From Diaprepes abbreviatus (lineage: Eukaryota; Arthropoda; Insecta; Coleoptera; Curculionidae), in NCBI GenBank assembly GCA_034092305.1, contig JASJET010000149.1, positions 5,309,001 through 5,373,000 of the forward strand: a DNA stretch of 64,000 nucleotides, written 5' to 3'. Under the pieces are notes generated by a model, which made no database searches, was not told the origin of the DNA, and saw only the letters and a program-made list of their open reading frames with translations. A program made the translations under genes and the position numbers. Positions 43,285 to 55,127 of this stretch are shown piece after piece. Numbering within the stretch: position 1 is the first letter of the stretch; each line of letters begins with the position of its first letter.

Positions 43285-43909
43285 GGGATGCGTTTTTGTA
43301 AGTATTAATATAAATACTTACAAAAAAAGTTTCAAAAAATTATAACTTTGCCACCCTGTATTTCGGAAACAATCAACTTTTAAACTATGGTAAATTGGAT
43401 TAGATCCTCAAGTTTTAGTAATAGGAATTTTTTAGAGACACCCTGCACAAATGTGTTAATGTTTACAATACTTACAGTTTGTGAGTTCGAGACTTAAAAT
43501 GATCGAAAGCCTTTTCTAGATTAAACTCTTGACATATCACGCACGACTTCTCTCGGCCAGATATCTACAAAGAAAAAAGTAAATGACGTCTATATTCAAC
43601 AAAAAATTGTATATTCGTAATGTAGAGATATAACAACGAATATGGATTTGAAGATAATGTTTCATTCAATTTTAGGTAACTTCTGGGGCAAGCGGAATTA
43701 AAGCTTCCCCCACCACAAATCGGCCGGCACGCTGAGCCTTTTTAAATTCCCTGAACACTTTGAAGCCTCGCCAACATTTTTAATGAAATAGTCTTATAAA
43801 TTGTAACACTATAACTTTAACTTTTTATCAGTAATACGTCTTTTTTTTTCGTTTTTTAGATTTTAGCGATTTCTTAAAGAAGAAGGTTCTACATTTGACC
43901 GCTATATAG
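43285..43909. other. Intergenic, nothing recognised
   Basis: ACCCTGTA and GACACCCTGCA near 43353 and 43440 resemble Tc1/mariner-type MITE ends. No gene seen. Confidence 0.4.
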
Positions 43910-44524
43910 TGTTGTGGAACCTAACATCTTACCACCGCTTTCCGGTAAAACTGGACTTAAATAGAGGTCCAAGTTTGTGGAAAGTACAAGGATGTCTGGG
44001 AAAGATACCGGTGGATCCCACTGATGAGTGCACCACCGATATCGGGACGAAACATCCGTACATTTTTGGTGGTCGCAAATAGTTCGTTACTTATATGCCC
44101 TTAACATCAGGGGCATTACTACGACATGGCGCCCGAGCAGGGACGGCGGCAGACGAGGGTCTTAACCGCCGTTGGCTTTGATTCAACTTGACCCGGCCAT
44201 TGGAAGACCACCGAGGATGTCCGTTGCACTTCCTTTTCAGGCCTGTGCTTTCTAACTGCTTGGACTGTCCGACAGTTTAAGCCAGAAAGCAGATGCCTTA
44301 GGGGGGGCATGTTGTGGAACCTAACATCTTACCACCGCTTTCCGGCAAAACTGGACTTGGAGGTTCAGGTTTGTAGAAAGTACAAGGATGTCTGGGAAAG
44401 ATACCGGTGGATCCCACTGATGAGACCACCACCTGTATCGGGACGAAACATCCATACATTTTAGGTGGTGGCAAACAGTTCGTTAGTTATATGTCCTTAA
44501 CATCAGGGGCATTACTACAAGACA
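43910..44524 (+). mobile_element. Miniature LTR retrotransposon (TRIM-like), 615 bp
   Basis: Two direct repeats of about 215 bp start TGTTGTGGAACCTAACATC and end in ..GACA (43910-44126 and 44310-44524). They flank only 183 bp. Directly after the first repeat stands TGGCGCCCGAGCAGGGAC, the layout of a tRNA primer-binding site. Directly before the second stands TTAGGGGGGGCA, a polypurine tract. There is no gag or pol. Element orientation is therefore plus. The LTRs differ by several substitutions and small indels. A target duplication is not evident. Confidence 0.85.
44127..44144 (+). promoter_or_regulatory. Primer-binding site of the miniature LTR element
   Basis: TGGCGCCCGAGCAGGGAC starts immediately after the left LTR, the position and TGG start expected for a tRNA 3'-end complement. 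Confidence 0.75.
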
Positions 44525-46030
44525 CTAAAAAATTTACACGTTTCAAGTTTTTTCAATATCGGTATTGGAGGGTTTTGGGGCCGTTACGAAACTAAAATTA
44601 ATTTTCTAAAATGCAAGATAGCGGATTCACTATAGCAGATTAAATGTTTGCTTGGTAATTTCATTCAAAACTGGTATTAAAGAATTTTTGTTGTTCTATT
44701 TGGTGTTGTCTACAACCATAGATCAAACGGGTACTTTTTTGCGACCTTAAAAAATCAACTGTATTTAAAACTAAAAATCGAAACATAAAATTTACACACA
44801 AAAATGGAACCGGCTTCTAAAAAGCACTATAAAGCGAAAAAATAAGAATATAAATTTTTAGACACAATAGAAATTTTTGTAGTCAGTAACAAAAAATTCT
44901 TTGATTCTGAGAATTCTTCAAATATCAGTTTGAATAAAATTGTACCAAACAAAAATCAGTTTTAGATTCGAAATCTAGGTCCTTAAAATCCCCCAATATC
45001 GATATTTAAAAAACTTGACAGAACTCTGTTTTTTAGACATATTTTATTGTGTATACTGAGTTTGAAGAAATTAATTTAGTATGGGTCATATATGCCCCAA
45101 GAACTTCCTAATATCACTTTTGGACAAAGTTGGAAATATGTAAAATTTTTAGTCTTCCAAATTGTGTCTGTCGTATTAAATTGCAAAAAATTATCTTCAG
45201 ATTCGTAACCTACGATCACGAAAACCCCTTAAAAGCAATTTTGAAAAAGTGTGAATAATGTAAAATTTTCAGCCCGTCATAATGGATCCGCCATATTACG
45301 TTTAAAAAAAAATTTAACTCTTGATCTAATCTTAATCTACACCCTCGAAAACTCACTAGTACCAATTTTGGGCATTAAAAATGTGAAATGTGTGTGAAAT
45401 GTAAAATTTTTAGACCGCTATATCGCACCGGTCATAATGAATTTTTTAAAATAATTTTAGATTCGTTATTTACACCCTTATAAACCCCCCAGTACCAATT
45501 TTGAACAAAATCGAAAGATGTAAACTTTTAGTTCACCATATTGGATCCGCCATATTGGATTTTTTTTAAATAACTTAAAATTCGTAATTTTCGTGGTTAA
45601 AAACCGCTATACCAATTTTGGACAAAATCGAGAGATGTATAATTTTTAGGACGGCATACTGAATCCGCCATATTGATTTTTTCCAAAATAATTTTAAATT
45701 CGTAATTTATACCCCCGATAATCCCCCATTACCAGTTTTGGACAAAATCAGAAATTAAATAATTTTAAATTCGACCCTGAATGTAAAATTATAGTCTCTC
45801 CATACTAGAGAAAATCGGACAAAATTAATTTTTTTGTTTGTCATATTATAGGCGTCATCTTACATTTTATTCAACTAATTTTGGCCAACTTCTGTAGGAA
45901 CTTTCTGAATATAACGAAAAAGATTTCATTCAAATCGATGCCCCATTTCAGAGTAATCGACATACATACCTAAAAATACATAGCAGTCGAATTTAGAAAT
46001 TCCTTCTTTTAAAAGTTGATCAAAAATAAC
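44525..46030. repeat. ~120-bp-periodic palindromic repeat family, copy 3
   Basis: The first ~235 bp run in reverse orientation (AATATCGGTATTGGAGGG, GATAGCGGATTCAC). The half-palindrome follows (GCGAAAAAATAAGAATATAA), then six forward units whose ACCAATTTTGGA-type anchors lie near 45112, 45235, 45361, 45494, 45611 and 45731, spaced 117-133 bp. It ends with GAGTAATCGACATACATAC. The TRIM at 43910 abuts its left side. Confidence 0.8.
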
Positions 46031-47495
46031 CCCTCATAAATGGAATTAATGGAAATTTGGGAAAGTAAAGAATGGTAAATTTATAGTATATTGGGTTAAC
46101 TTTTGTCCCAAGTTTTCACTCACTTCTAGAATCACAAGATTTCAAAGTTATTTTACATAAAATTGAAATATGCGAGATGGATGTTTGCGACTTAGATGAA
46201 AGTGTACATTGTCGTGAATATACACAAGGAAAATATTATATATAAATTTAATATTGCCAAAACTCCTTAAATAAACTGAATAATAATAGAATCATGCTAA
46301 AATTCGAAAACTTGGTGACATCAGACATCAAAGGGCGGCGCCCTGATTGGATGAATGACCTAATTTCAGGGCGTTACGTCATGACTACTATAAAAAAGAA
46401 ATGTCTGCCTGTGAAATTAACGACATTACGGGTTGCTCTTCTTGTGTCAACTGGTCATTTTTCTGTTCGAGCATAACTCTCAGAGGCCAAGAGATTGTTC
46501 TTGGATTGAGACAAATCGTGGTTCTCAAAGTAGGTTGTTTCGACAACATAACTTTTGCAGGCCTTAAAGATCGCGTGCGATTATTAATCTTACTAAATCT
46601 TACACAGTTGGAAAAAACGGCGAGAGTTAGTGACACGTCGAATTACTTCATATTCGCGGGAAAATTACAGAATTCGAACTTCGGAGACTCAGTCTTTTCA
46701 ACTTATGGGCTTTCATATATTCGGAAGCGATCTTACATACGGGAGTCTACGAAGGGTTCAATAATTCCATAAAAAGGCGTCCTGCTTTAATTAAAAAATT
46801 GTGCAAAAGAATTTAATTCTAGCAAATTTTAAATGCTTTAAACTTACCGAACATGATCAAACTGAGAGAAACCTTAAATTGACAAAACAATCCTGAACGT
46901 GACGGTAGTGAGTTAAAAAAGTCCCGGACTTGACGATGCTGAAATTAATTTGGATTCAGAAATAAAAAAGCGGTTAAAAACAGGAAAAATTAAGATTAAG
47001 AAAACCACTACGGCTGCGGAAAAATACGAAATAAGAATAAATGAAATAAATTGGTTCTATGGATGAGTGTTATTTCAATAACCTCTTCCAAACGCTCAGA
47101 TTAGCTCATTACCTAGATGAATTCTGTAGCAAAATATCACTAATAAATCTTCATAGAAAAATTCACTCATTCCCTTCTAATCCCGGAGAACGAGACAAAA
47201 GGTAAAGCGGGTATGGCTTTTTCCATAATCGAGAGGTTTAGCGGGGCCTTACCAACAACTCCGTGATTTGTGTTAAATCCCCAATTTGCACAAATATACA
47301 AATACTTGAAAAATAGAAAAATCGTAATAAAAACCTTAGGTACGATATACGTGAACGGTGGCGCCAAAAGTAACGATAATTGGAAAATTCTTAAGCAGCG
47401 TTGACGTTTCGCCAAACCTAAGAAAAACAAAGAAAATCGTCGGAAACATAATCGCGAAGAATAAAGTTGAAAATTAACGGAAAATGCTTCGATTA
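46031..47495. other. No gene supported; promoter-like patch near 46330-46400
   Basis: GGGCGGCGCCCTGATTGGAT, CGTTACGTCATGAC and CTATAAAAAAG stand in promoter-like order (GC box, inverted CCAAT, CRE-like, TATA) before a 123-codon frame at 46401. I do not recognise that frame. It could be an LTR or a gene start. The rest of the stretch shows nothing. Confidence 0.3.
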
Positions 47496-48084
47496 CACAG
47501 GCCGAAAAAATTAGGTCAACTTTCTAAAACAAAAATCGGACTATCCGAAACTCGAATTGCTTCAGAACGTCAGATTTTCGACATAATTTAACTTAAATTT
47601 GCAAAAAACAGCATTATCGGCCATATTTGTGGTTACTTTTAAACGCTAGATGACGTTCCTTTACAAAACTCAATATAGCACCTTAAAGTATTATCCTTCC
47701 CCTTCAAATCGTTGTTCAATGGCTCCGATATATTTTTTCTCGCTGATCTATCTACTGTTGAAAATTCGTTTCGTTAGCCCGTCTGCTGAACGCTATTCAA
47801 TTTTTATATATTGACGAAAACACCAAATTTGATATTTTCAACAGTAGATATTTCAGCGAGAAAAGGATTATGGTGATATTGAAAAACGATTCTGAAGGGG
47901 AAGAGTTATATTGAGTTTTCTGAAGGAACGTCAGCTAGCATATGTCATTTTTTGCAGTTGTAAATTAAATTATCTCGAAAATCTGACGTACTGAAGTAAT
48001 TTGGGTTCTGGATTTGGATTAGGCACGTCAAAAACCTCCGGAAAAGTATAGTCCGATTTCGAGTTAAAATTTTGTCGACCTGTG
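47496..48084. mobile_element. 589-bp fold-back MITE with CACAGGYCGA ends
   Basis: The left end CACAGGCCGAAAAAATT pairs with the right end read on the other strand, CACAGGTCGACAAAATT. TTA flanks both sides. Inner arms also pair (ACTCAATATAGC / TATATTGAGTTTTC; ATCTACTGTTGAAAA / TTTTCAACAGTAGAT). A TTA duplication suggests PIF/Harbinger, but this is not proven. It ends 227 bp upstream of the SDR start codon. Confidence 0.75.
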
Positions 48085-48311
48085 TTATTAGCAAACCCGT
48101 TAATATAACAGTATAATTAGAAGATGGATAGGAAAGAAAAAGGTTGTCACAAAAGAACGTAGTCAAATTTTTTTCAAAAGCCAAAGTTTACCTTCTAGTT
48201 GTTCTTTTGTTGACTAATTTTTGTCAATAGATAAAGGTTGACAAGTGACATTAGCAATTTTTACCTTTTAAAATAGTTTTTTTTTAACTCTTCCAATTTA
48301 GATAAGTTATA
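48085..48311 (+). other. Immediate upstream region of the SDR gene
   Basis: The proximal promoter and 5' UTR must lie here or within the fold-back element. AT-rich; no clear TATA or initiator singled out. The start context is AAGTTATAATG. Confidence 0.4.
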
Positions 48312-48588
48312 ATGAAATTCGCAGGAAAAGTTGTCCTCATAACAGGCGCTGGTTCAGGAATTGGAGCCGCAACCGCCAAACATTTCGCTAAATTAGGGGC
48401 TACGCTGGTACTTGCAGACAAAAACCCACAAAATTTAAATTGTGTAGCCTCAGAAATTCCTACATGCGGGGACCAACCAAAACCTTTGTTATTACCAACC
48501 GATGTGAGTAATGAAAAAGCCACAAAATCGATGATTGACGAAACGATAAAAAACTGTTGCAAACTTGACGTTTTAGTGAATAATGCAG
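48312..48588 (+). CDS. Classical SDR, exon 1 (Rossmann cofactor-binding half)
   Basis: Encodes residues 1-92 and the first base of codon 93 of a classical short-chain dehydrogenase/reductase, an NAD(P)-dependent oxidoreductase. It starts MKFAGKVVLITGAGSGIG, with the TGxxxGIG nucleotide-binding motif at residues 11-17. An aspartate follows beta-strand 2 (LVLADKN, which favours NAD over NADP by the usual rule). The exon ends LDVLVNNAG with the NNAG motif at 90-93. The donor is GCAG|GTATGA, phase 1. The substrate is unknown; the overall look is of 3-oxoacyl-ACP-reductase/FabG-like cytosolic SDRs of insects. The open frame past the donor adds only MIY and a stop. Two different exon 2 copies downstream (52149 and 56741) accept this phase. 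Confidence 0.9.
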
Positions 48589-49368
48589 GTATGATATATT
48601 AAGTATTTTACTTCAATACATTCAAATACGAAAGGAATGAAATTTAAATTCAAATTTAATTATTTTTAATAGAAATGCAGTTTAAAAGCAATTATCATTA
48701 AATTTAAATAAAATGATGTTAAAGATAGTGGTGTCAACAACCAAAGTTTGTGTGATGTGCTTAAAAATAATAATCTTATAAAAATCGAAGCTATTCACTA
48801 AAGTTTTTAATGTTTCCAGTGTGAACGACGGGCAATAACTTATCTATTTATTTATTTACTTGTTTGGCTTTGAAACACATTAAACGGTGCTCTCATGGGA
48901 GGATCGTTTGGTGCGACACCTGGCTTTCGTTGCCAAAATTAGCAGCAAGCCTGGTTGCCTAGTACCCAATAATTGCGACCCCTATCCTTTGCGCAGCGCG
49001 TTTCGTGTACTCGATTGTATAGATTTCTGTTTTAATTCACAGTCGCGCCACCACATGGCGGTTTTTACAAGTTTTGTTAATTTGTGTGGTTCTTGTTTTA
49101 TCAAGTGAACCATCGAGATGTCGCCTTTGTCGTCCTGTTTGCTGTTTTTAATTTTAAATTCAGCTTTATAGGATGCAAAGGCGAGATGATGGTTTGTACC
49201 AAATGCAGTGGCCTGACGAGTCCCATATTAGGACGAAACAGCGCTGTCGCCATCTGTCGGACCCGGAGTCTTTCCATACTTTGGAGTGCTGCGCACTTTT
49301 TAACACGAGAATAATGCAGATTGACAAATTTCACGTCCGCTAAGCCAAGATTTTATTTTTCTTTATAA

Positions 49369-49369
<1 letters not shown>

Positions 49370-49453
<84 letters not shown>
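49370..49453. repeat. (AT)n microsatellite
   Basis: About 84 bp of uninterrupted AT dinucleotides. Confidence 0.95.
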
Positions 49454-49456
<3 letters not shown>

Positions 49457-49899
49457 TTAGCTTTATTTCTCAATTCTGAAAAGTATGAATTACTACCACA
49501 CAAAGCTCAGACTTGTCGCCGCGGCCTTTGCTATAACACTGTTACCAAGCTAGAACTTAGGTAAGACTTTTTAGAGGTCACCGAAAGCTTCGACTAATAT
49601 GAATCCGAGTTAATCTAGTGGTTATTTTAGTTGTACTGTGCTGGTAATATCTCGAACAACCTCAATTTTTTTAAAGGTATTTTGGTGTTTATGTTTAGAG
49701 GTTTTTAGCTGACAGTTCCCTTAAACCATAGGTTCCTAACCAGAGCTATAACTCCCCCCAGTGAATGCTGTAGCCTTTCAGGGGAGCGGCAGCAAGTCAA
49801 TTCGTAAAACATCTCAAAAATGACATTTTTTGTCACTTTTCAACATGTATAATTTTTATCTAATAAAAAAGTATAATATTTTTATGTAAGAGGGTACTC

Positions 49900-50615
49900 C
49901 CAAAGATATCCCTTACAAATATTCTTACGATATGTTTATGCCGGGAGGCTGGAAACTGAAAGTACAATAAAAATATTTGGCCATTCAATAAACTTGCATT
50001 TGAGACCGATGATTTTGCGCCTATAGAAATTTTTGACATAAATTCTCATCATGATGGCGATGAAAACAGGCTGGAGGTAGATAGAGAGGAAGTTAATTTC
50101 GTGGAGCTTGATACAAGTCAATGTTATGAAGTAGCTGGTAACTGTGAAAGAGACGAGACAGTAACTGATAAAGCCGACCCTCTAGGCAACCTGTCGAACA
50201 TGGTTGCATGTCCATCTTCCAGCGTTATTACATCTCCAATCGTTGTTCCGTCAAGCTCTATGGCTATATTGTCACGAAAAGCAATAAGACCATATCCAAA
50301 AAAAGTTGTTAATCAAAAAGCACCTAGAAAAGGTCTATACTGAAACGCCTGAGAAAGATAGATTACAAATGTTACAATAACAAAAAGAAAGAAAACGACA
50401 ACTCAAACTGATGAAGCAGGACTCAAAGGCGTCGAAAATAACAAAGCATTTATTGGATCTTAGAGAAACAAAAAAATTTAAAACGAAAAGCGGTTCTTCA
50501 GTTTTTGTTTTTCCGGTTGTAGAGGACCAAGCAAGTGTTGATTTCATAGATGTAGTTTTACGCTTGCCTGAACCAAATTTCTCAAAAGACACATCTCGAA
50601 CAACATCTTTCTAAA
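49900..50615 (+). pseudogene. Remnant of a pogo/Tigger-like transposase C terminus
   Basis: Frames read ELDTSQCYEVAGNCERDETV, then SSSMAILSRKAIRPYPKKVV with NQKAPRKG. After a frameshift comes YTETPEKDRLQML, a stop, then QKERKRQLKLMKQDSKASK and FVFPVVEDQASVDFIDVVLR. The proline/lysine linker followed by T-E/D-TPEK is common in the C-terminal tails of DDE_1 (pogo/Tigger/jerky-like) transposases. The DDE core is absent, so the assignment rests on this tail. Confidence 0.4.
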
Positions 50616-52148
50616 CTTTTTCAGTCAATTTAAGTGCATACAACCTTTTCAATAACGTTATATGCAGTAAGATATTTATTTAGCCTTCTATTTTCGTTAC
50701 TTATAACGATTGATCTTTCTTTGGAAGTTTTTTTTTTGTTTAAATAGGTCAGTGTTAGGGAAAATAAAAGTTTTGATGGTTTTAATAAAAAAAAATCCTA
50801 TAAATGATTAATATGTTTAAAATAGTTAGTTTTGATGAGAAATTAGATTTGTTGCTAGGATATGTACAACTGATTATGATCTCTCAACGATAAAAGTATT
50901 ATTACCAATGAAGCCTTTCAAATTAATACCAATTTCATTTGTATCAAAGTGCCCCAAGCGATGTATCTAAGTGTAGGTGGGGCGGAATGATTCCAATCCC
51001 ATTTTTTACTCAAAGTGTGATATACTTTTTATCTTCTAACTTAAATAGTTTTTTGATTTATATAATAATATTGATAAATTTAACAATGTATTAGGCTTAA
51101 TAAAAATGTTTAATATTTTCTATGATATAAGATGTTATTTTGAATTTTTCCGCATCGATTTTTCCCACTTCCCCCAATTTAATTCCCAATTTGATATGAG
51201 CATCTCAAATTACTAATGTTTTATACAAAAGGGTTAATAAAACTATTCTAAATCTTTCTATATCTAAAAGAAAATGATAATAATTGTAAAAAAATCTGAC
51301 CGCTTTTTATCCAATTTTGAGGTTTTAAATCGAATGTGAACATATGTCATTTTACGAATTCTTTGTACATGTAATCAAACGAAAATATTGCATTATAGCG
51401 ATTTTATTTCATTATTCTTTTGTTTTCTAATAATGGGAAAATTGCTCAATTTAAAAACATTTCATCAGTGTTCTCCAATACCACACGTTAAGACTACCCG
51501 TGGCACTTATCCCTTAATTACATAAACAGGGTAGGATTTTTTCGAGAGATTTATTCAAAAAAATATTAAAGAGGGTACGACTTTTTTAGTTTATATCACC
51601 ATAAATCGCCTGGGTTTATATTTTGTTAGGAAAACATTTAAATGACTCAAACGTCTTAAAACTGAGTCTATGCTTAAATTCGATAATTGATTTATTTTTT
51701 CCTTGGGTCTTCGGGCAGTCATATAAGAGATACACTTTCTCAGTTTCCATGGTTAATATCCATCTACATGGTGGTTATTTAATTCCTCCTTTTTGTGGAA
51801 TATACTTCAGATCAAACAATATTTAATTTGATTAATCATTATTAATATTTTTTATATATAACTACTATGACATGGGGGGTATTCGATTTCTTTCTTCTTG
51901 TAAAGGGGCGGTGGTACAAAAAAGGTTGGTAACTTACTCCTTAAACCAAAAATATTTCTTTGATTTCAAATGACATTGACACTGGCTAAAATGGGAAGGG
52001 CAAAAAAAATTTATTTGAGTTATATTTTTATGAGATATGGTAACATCAATAAAGGTGAAAAATTACTTCATTCTAACGTAGTTGCATTTTGCAACTCATA
52101 ACAATATTTGAGTTGGATAGTCCAAGTTTAATAAATTCCCATTTTCAG

Positions 52149-52427
52149 GTATTTTCGAACTCGGCTCTATTGAAAAAACGAGCCTTGCACAATATGATAA
52201 AATAATGAACACCAACGTTAGATCTATCTATAACATTATAATGCTGGCAGTACCGCATTTAATTCAAACGAAGGGAAACATTGTAAATTTAAGCAGTATA
52301 AACGGTCTCCGTGCCTTCGCTGGTGTATTGGCCTATTGTATTTCTAAAGCAGCAGTAAATCATCTAACTAAATGTGTAGCACTTGATCTGGCACCAAAGC
52401 AAGTAAGAGTGAACGGGGTAAATCCAG
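52149..52427 (+). CDS. SDR exon 2a (catalytic)
   Basis: Follows TTTTCAG and joins exon 1 as G+GT. Encodes residues 93-185: GIFELGSIEKTSLAQYDKIM, NTNVRSIYNIIMLAVPHL, then the active site. The SDR catalytic set is visible: Asn115 (NTNV), Ser142 (in SSING), Tyr155 and Lys159 (in YCISK). The exon ends VRVNGVNPG with donor CCAG|GTTAGT, phase 1. The motif PG at the end starts the cofactor/substrate loop. It pairs with exon 3a; a diverged duplicate lies at 56741. Confidence 0.92.
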
Positions 52428-53420
52428 GTTAGTACTGATAAAAAATAAAGAGGGATCTCCAACGAAAAGTTAGTACAATGAATAATTTTCAGAATCCTTA
52501 GTTTTTAGAAAATGGTTAGAAAGAGAAGTACTGCAGATCTATTTCGTTGTATCTCATTTTAAGCGAGAGTCAATGCGTTTCTATGAGATCGGCGGTCTAT
52601 ATATTTATATTTCCATGATTGTCTCACACCCAAGGCGGGTTGAATACCCTTGGCGGCCCACGTGCAAACTGACATTACCCATTTTTTACAAACCTTATGC
52701 TTTAACTTCTTAAATTAATTACTATCTTACACAGCTATGAGGTATGTTATCAAACCTCAGAAAAATGGTCTATAGATCCTTTAAAAACTAAACAACATGA
52801 ACAAGGATAACGAATCGAATATTTTAGGTTTGCGACTGAACGCACCTTCGATCATACCCTATAAATTTAAACAATAATAGATTTGTTTGAAGGCTGTTTA
52901 TGGTCGGTGGGGGAGAGGCTTTTTTGATGTTTGACAGACATAAACATGTTTACTTATCTTTTCTTTCAGTTTAATTGCTTGCTTGTCGTGACTCTTTTCA
53001 GTGTTTTTATGTGTTAGAAATTACTATAAATGCCAAGTTTACAATTAATATTAACAAAAACAGAATTTAAAAACTTATTTTTGTTGGTAGATATTGTTAG
53101 ATATTGTTTACATATTAAAAATAACAATAATAATAATTTAGGCAACCATATATTCATATTCAGAATTGACGTACCAATTATCATATGATACTTGTTTAAA
53201 TAATGCGATTAGAAAAGGATAGCGTAATATCGGTATGTGTGTACCAAGAAAGTTTTCCCTTTAACGTAATGATAAACAATGTTTTTTTGAGACAAAATAC
53301 AATATTACAACAAGCAAGAGTTTCCTTCTGTGGGTCAAAATTCATTAAAATATTTTTTTAGTCCCGGAACTAAATAAAAAATGTTATATTTCTCAAAAAT
53401 CTAAGAACACGTTATTTTAG
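52428..53420 (+). other. SDR intron 2a carrying a DNA-element copy
   Basis: Contains, from about 52850 to 53260, a reverse-oriented relative of the element at 28499-28992 (left end CTTCGATCATACCC). Near 52520-52620 there are motifs resembling the MITE at 7103 (GGTTAGAAAGAG). No gene. Confidence 0.6.
52850..53260 (-). mobile_element. Second copy of the CTTCGAWCATAC-ended DNA element
   Basis: Reverse complement of about 28590-28992: TAATAGATTTGTTTGAAGGC, GTTTATGGTCGGTGGGGGA and AGAAAAGGATAGC all have counterparts. The far end is diverged and no target duplication was identified. Confidence 0.75.
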
Positions 53421-53641
53421 GTGTTATTAGAACAAACTTATTTACAAGTGGTGGTCAATCTCAAAAAGAAAGTGATGCTTACATGAAGAGAGCAGGTGAA
53501 ACCCACCCTTTGGGAAGGCCAGGCAATCCAGAGGAAATAGCCAGAGCTATAGCATTCCTGGCTAGCGATGAAGAAGCGAGTTTCATTACCGGCATTAGCT
53601 TGTCTGTGGATGGTGGAAGGCTTGAATTATGTCCGCGATAA
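53421..53641 (+). CDS. SDR exon 3a (C terminus)
   Basis: Follows GTTATTTTAG. Encodes residues 186-258: VIRTNLFTSGGQ, then HPLGRPGNPEEIARAIAFLA, then SDEEASFITGISLSVDGG, ending LCPR and TAA. GRPG..EE(I/V)A, FLASDE and TG..L.VDGG are the usual C-terminal SDR signatures. The complete three-exon product is 258 residues, the normal length for a classical SDR. It has no signal peptide or membrane segment, so it is probably cytosolic. Confidence 0.92.
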
Positions 53642-53642
53642 A

Positions 53643-53648
53643 AATAAA
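53643..53648 (+). terminator. Candidate polyadenylation signal of the SDR gene
   Basis: AATAAA almost directly after the stop codon (stop at 53639-53641), which would give a very short 3' UTR. Confidence 0.4.
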
Positions 53649-53738
53649 AGTGGTGTTAACGTGAATAATTAGTTAAAAAACGGACTTACTGATCATATTT
53701 CTTTTATTATAGCACATATTTTCAAGTAGAGGAAGACC

Positions 53739-53741
<3 letters not shown>

Positions 53742-53793
<52 letters not shown>
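53742..53793. repeat. (AT)n microsatellite
   Basis: About 52 bp of AT dinucleotides. Confidence 0.95.
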
Positions 53794-53798
<5 letters not shown>

Positions 53799-53929
53799 CT
53801 GGTGTAGGTTCATAGTGCAATAAGAATGAGTCAAAACTGATAGGTATTAGGAGCGTAGCGTAGCTTTCTGTCGTCTGGACAGATGCACAAATTGCCGCCC
53901 CCTCCTTTCTACAATGAAACATAATGTGA

Positions 53930-55050
53930 TTATCCATATTGAACATAAAAAAACCATATTAAATTTAAAAAAAAATATTTTAAACTTTTAATACAATCTT
54001 AATCTACACCCTCGCAAAGCTCCCAGTACCAATTTTGGACCTAATCCGGAAATATAAAATTTTTAGACATTTTTGTATGTGCCATATTGGATTTTTTTAA
54101 AGACATTTTAAATTTGGTATTTGCACTCTCAGAAATCCCCCAACAACAAATTTTGAACAAAATCGAGAGATATAAAATTTTTAGTCGTTTTATGGATTTT
54201 AAAAAAAATAATTTTAAATTCGTAATTTACAAATTTACACTTTCAAAAACTCCCCTGTATCAGTTTTGGATAAAACCGAGAGACGTAAAAATTTTTAGTC
54301 CGCCATATTGGATTTTTTAAAAATAACTTTAGAAGCCATCTTGCATTTCATTGAAAACATTTTGACCAAAATGGTATGAGACTACCGCAGCAACTTCATG
54401 AATATAATACAAAAAATTTTATTCAAATTGGTGCTGCTGTTCGAGAATAATCGATGTACATACATAAAAAAAAATACATAACGGTCGACTTCTTTTAGAA
54501 GTCGGGTAAAAATGGAACTTGCGTCGAATTGCGAAATGTGACGAGAGAGGATGAGGACTAAGTTATTAACGGCGGATCCAATGTGGTGGGTTGAAAATTT
54601 TACGATATTCACTTTTTTTTTTAAATTGGTATCGGGGGGTATGTTTGGGGTCGTAGATTATGAATTTGAAGTTAATGTTTTACAACTTAATATGGCAGAT
54701 ACAACATGGGGGACTAAAAAATTTACTTCTTTTCGATTTTGTCCAATACTGATATTGGGGGGTTCTTGGAGCGTATACAAACTCAATATGCAGGATTAAA
54801 TAAGTCGGACTAAAAATGTACGTCTTAAGTTCTTTAAAAATCGGTATTGGGAGGTTTTGGGGGCCTAGATTACTAATCTAAAATTAAAATTCAGGATAGC
54901 TGATTAACTATGGCAGACTAAATATTTGCTTGGTAGAATTTCGTTTAAAACTGGTATTTTGGGAATTCTTAGAATCAAAGAATTTTGAGTTGTTCAGTTC
55001 AGTGTGGTTTTCAACTTTGGATAAAATGGGTACTTTCTTGTGACTTTGGA
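53930..55050. repeat. ~120-bp-periodic palindromic repeat family, copy 4
   Basis: Forward units at 53930-54440 (TACCAATTTTGGACCTAATC, GTCCGCCATATTGGATTTTT) end with the family terminus near 54440-54500. Reverse-oriented units follow at about 54560-55050 (TTACTTCTTTTCGATTTTGT with CCAATACTGATATTGGGGGG). The 82-codon frame at 54551-54799 is a by-product of the repeat. Confidence 0.8.
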
Positions 55051-55127
55051 ATCATTGTGAGGTACATTAATCTCGCTGAGTACTTAGTTCAAATAATTTA
55101 TGAATATCATAACGAATTCAAAGATAA

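Larger units (their letters stand above)
48589..52148 (+). other. SDR intron 1 with transposon debris
   Basis: 3.56 kb. It contains an unassigned GC-richer patch (about 48885-49330), an AT microsatellite (49370-49453) and a pogo/Tigger-like transposase remnant (about 49900-50615). No other gene recognised. Confidence 0.6.

Noticed and set aside
44119..44310. 63-codon minus-strand frame inside the miniature LTR element
   Set aside because: It covers the primer-binding site and polypurine tract in antisense and shows no gag/pol similarity.
48887..49334. Overlapping frames on both strands in SDR intron 1
   Set aside because: A GC-richer patch of unknown origin. No motif, no splice sites in a consistent phase.
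54551..54799. 82-codon frame in repeat copy 4
   Set aside because: It lies within the ~120-bp non-coding repeat; related copies are broken in all frames.
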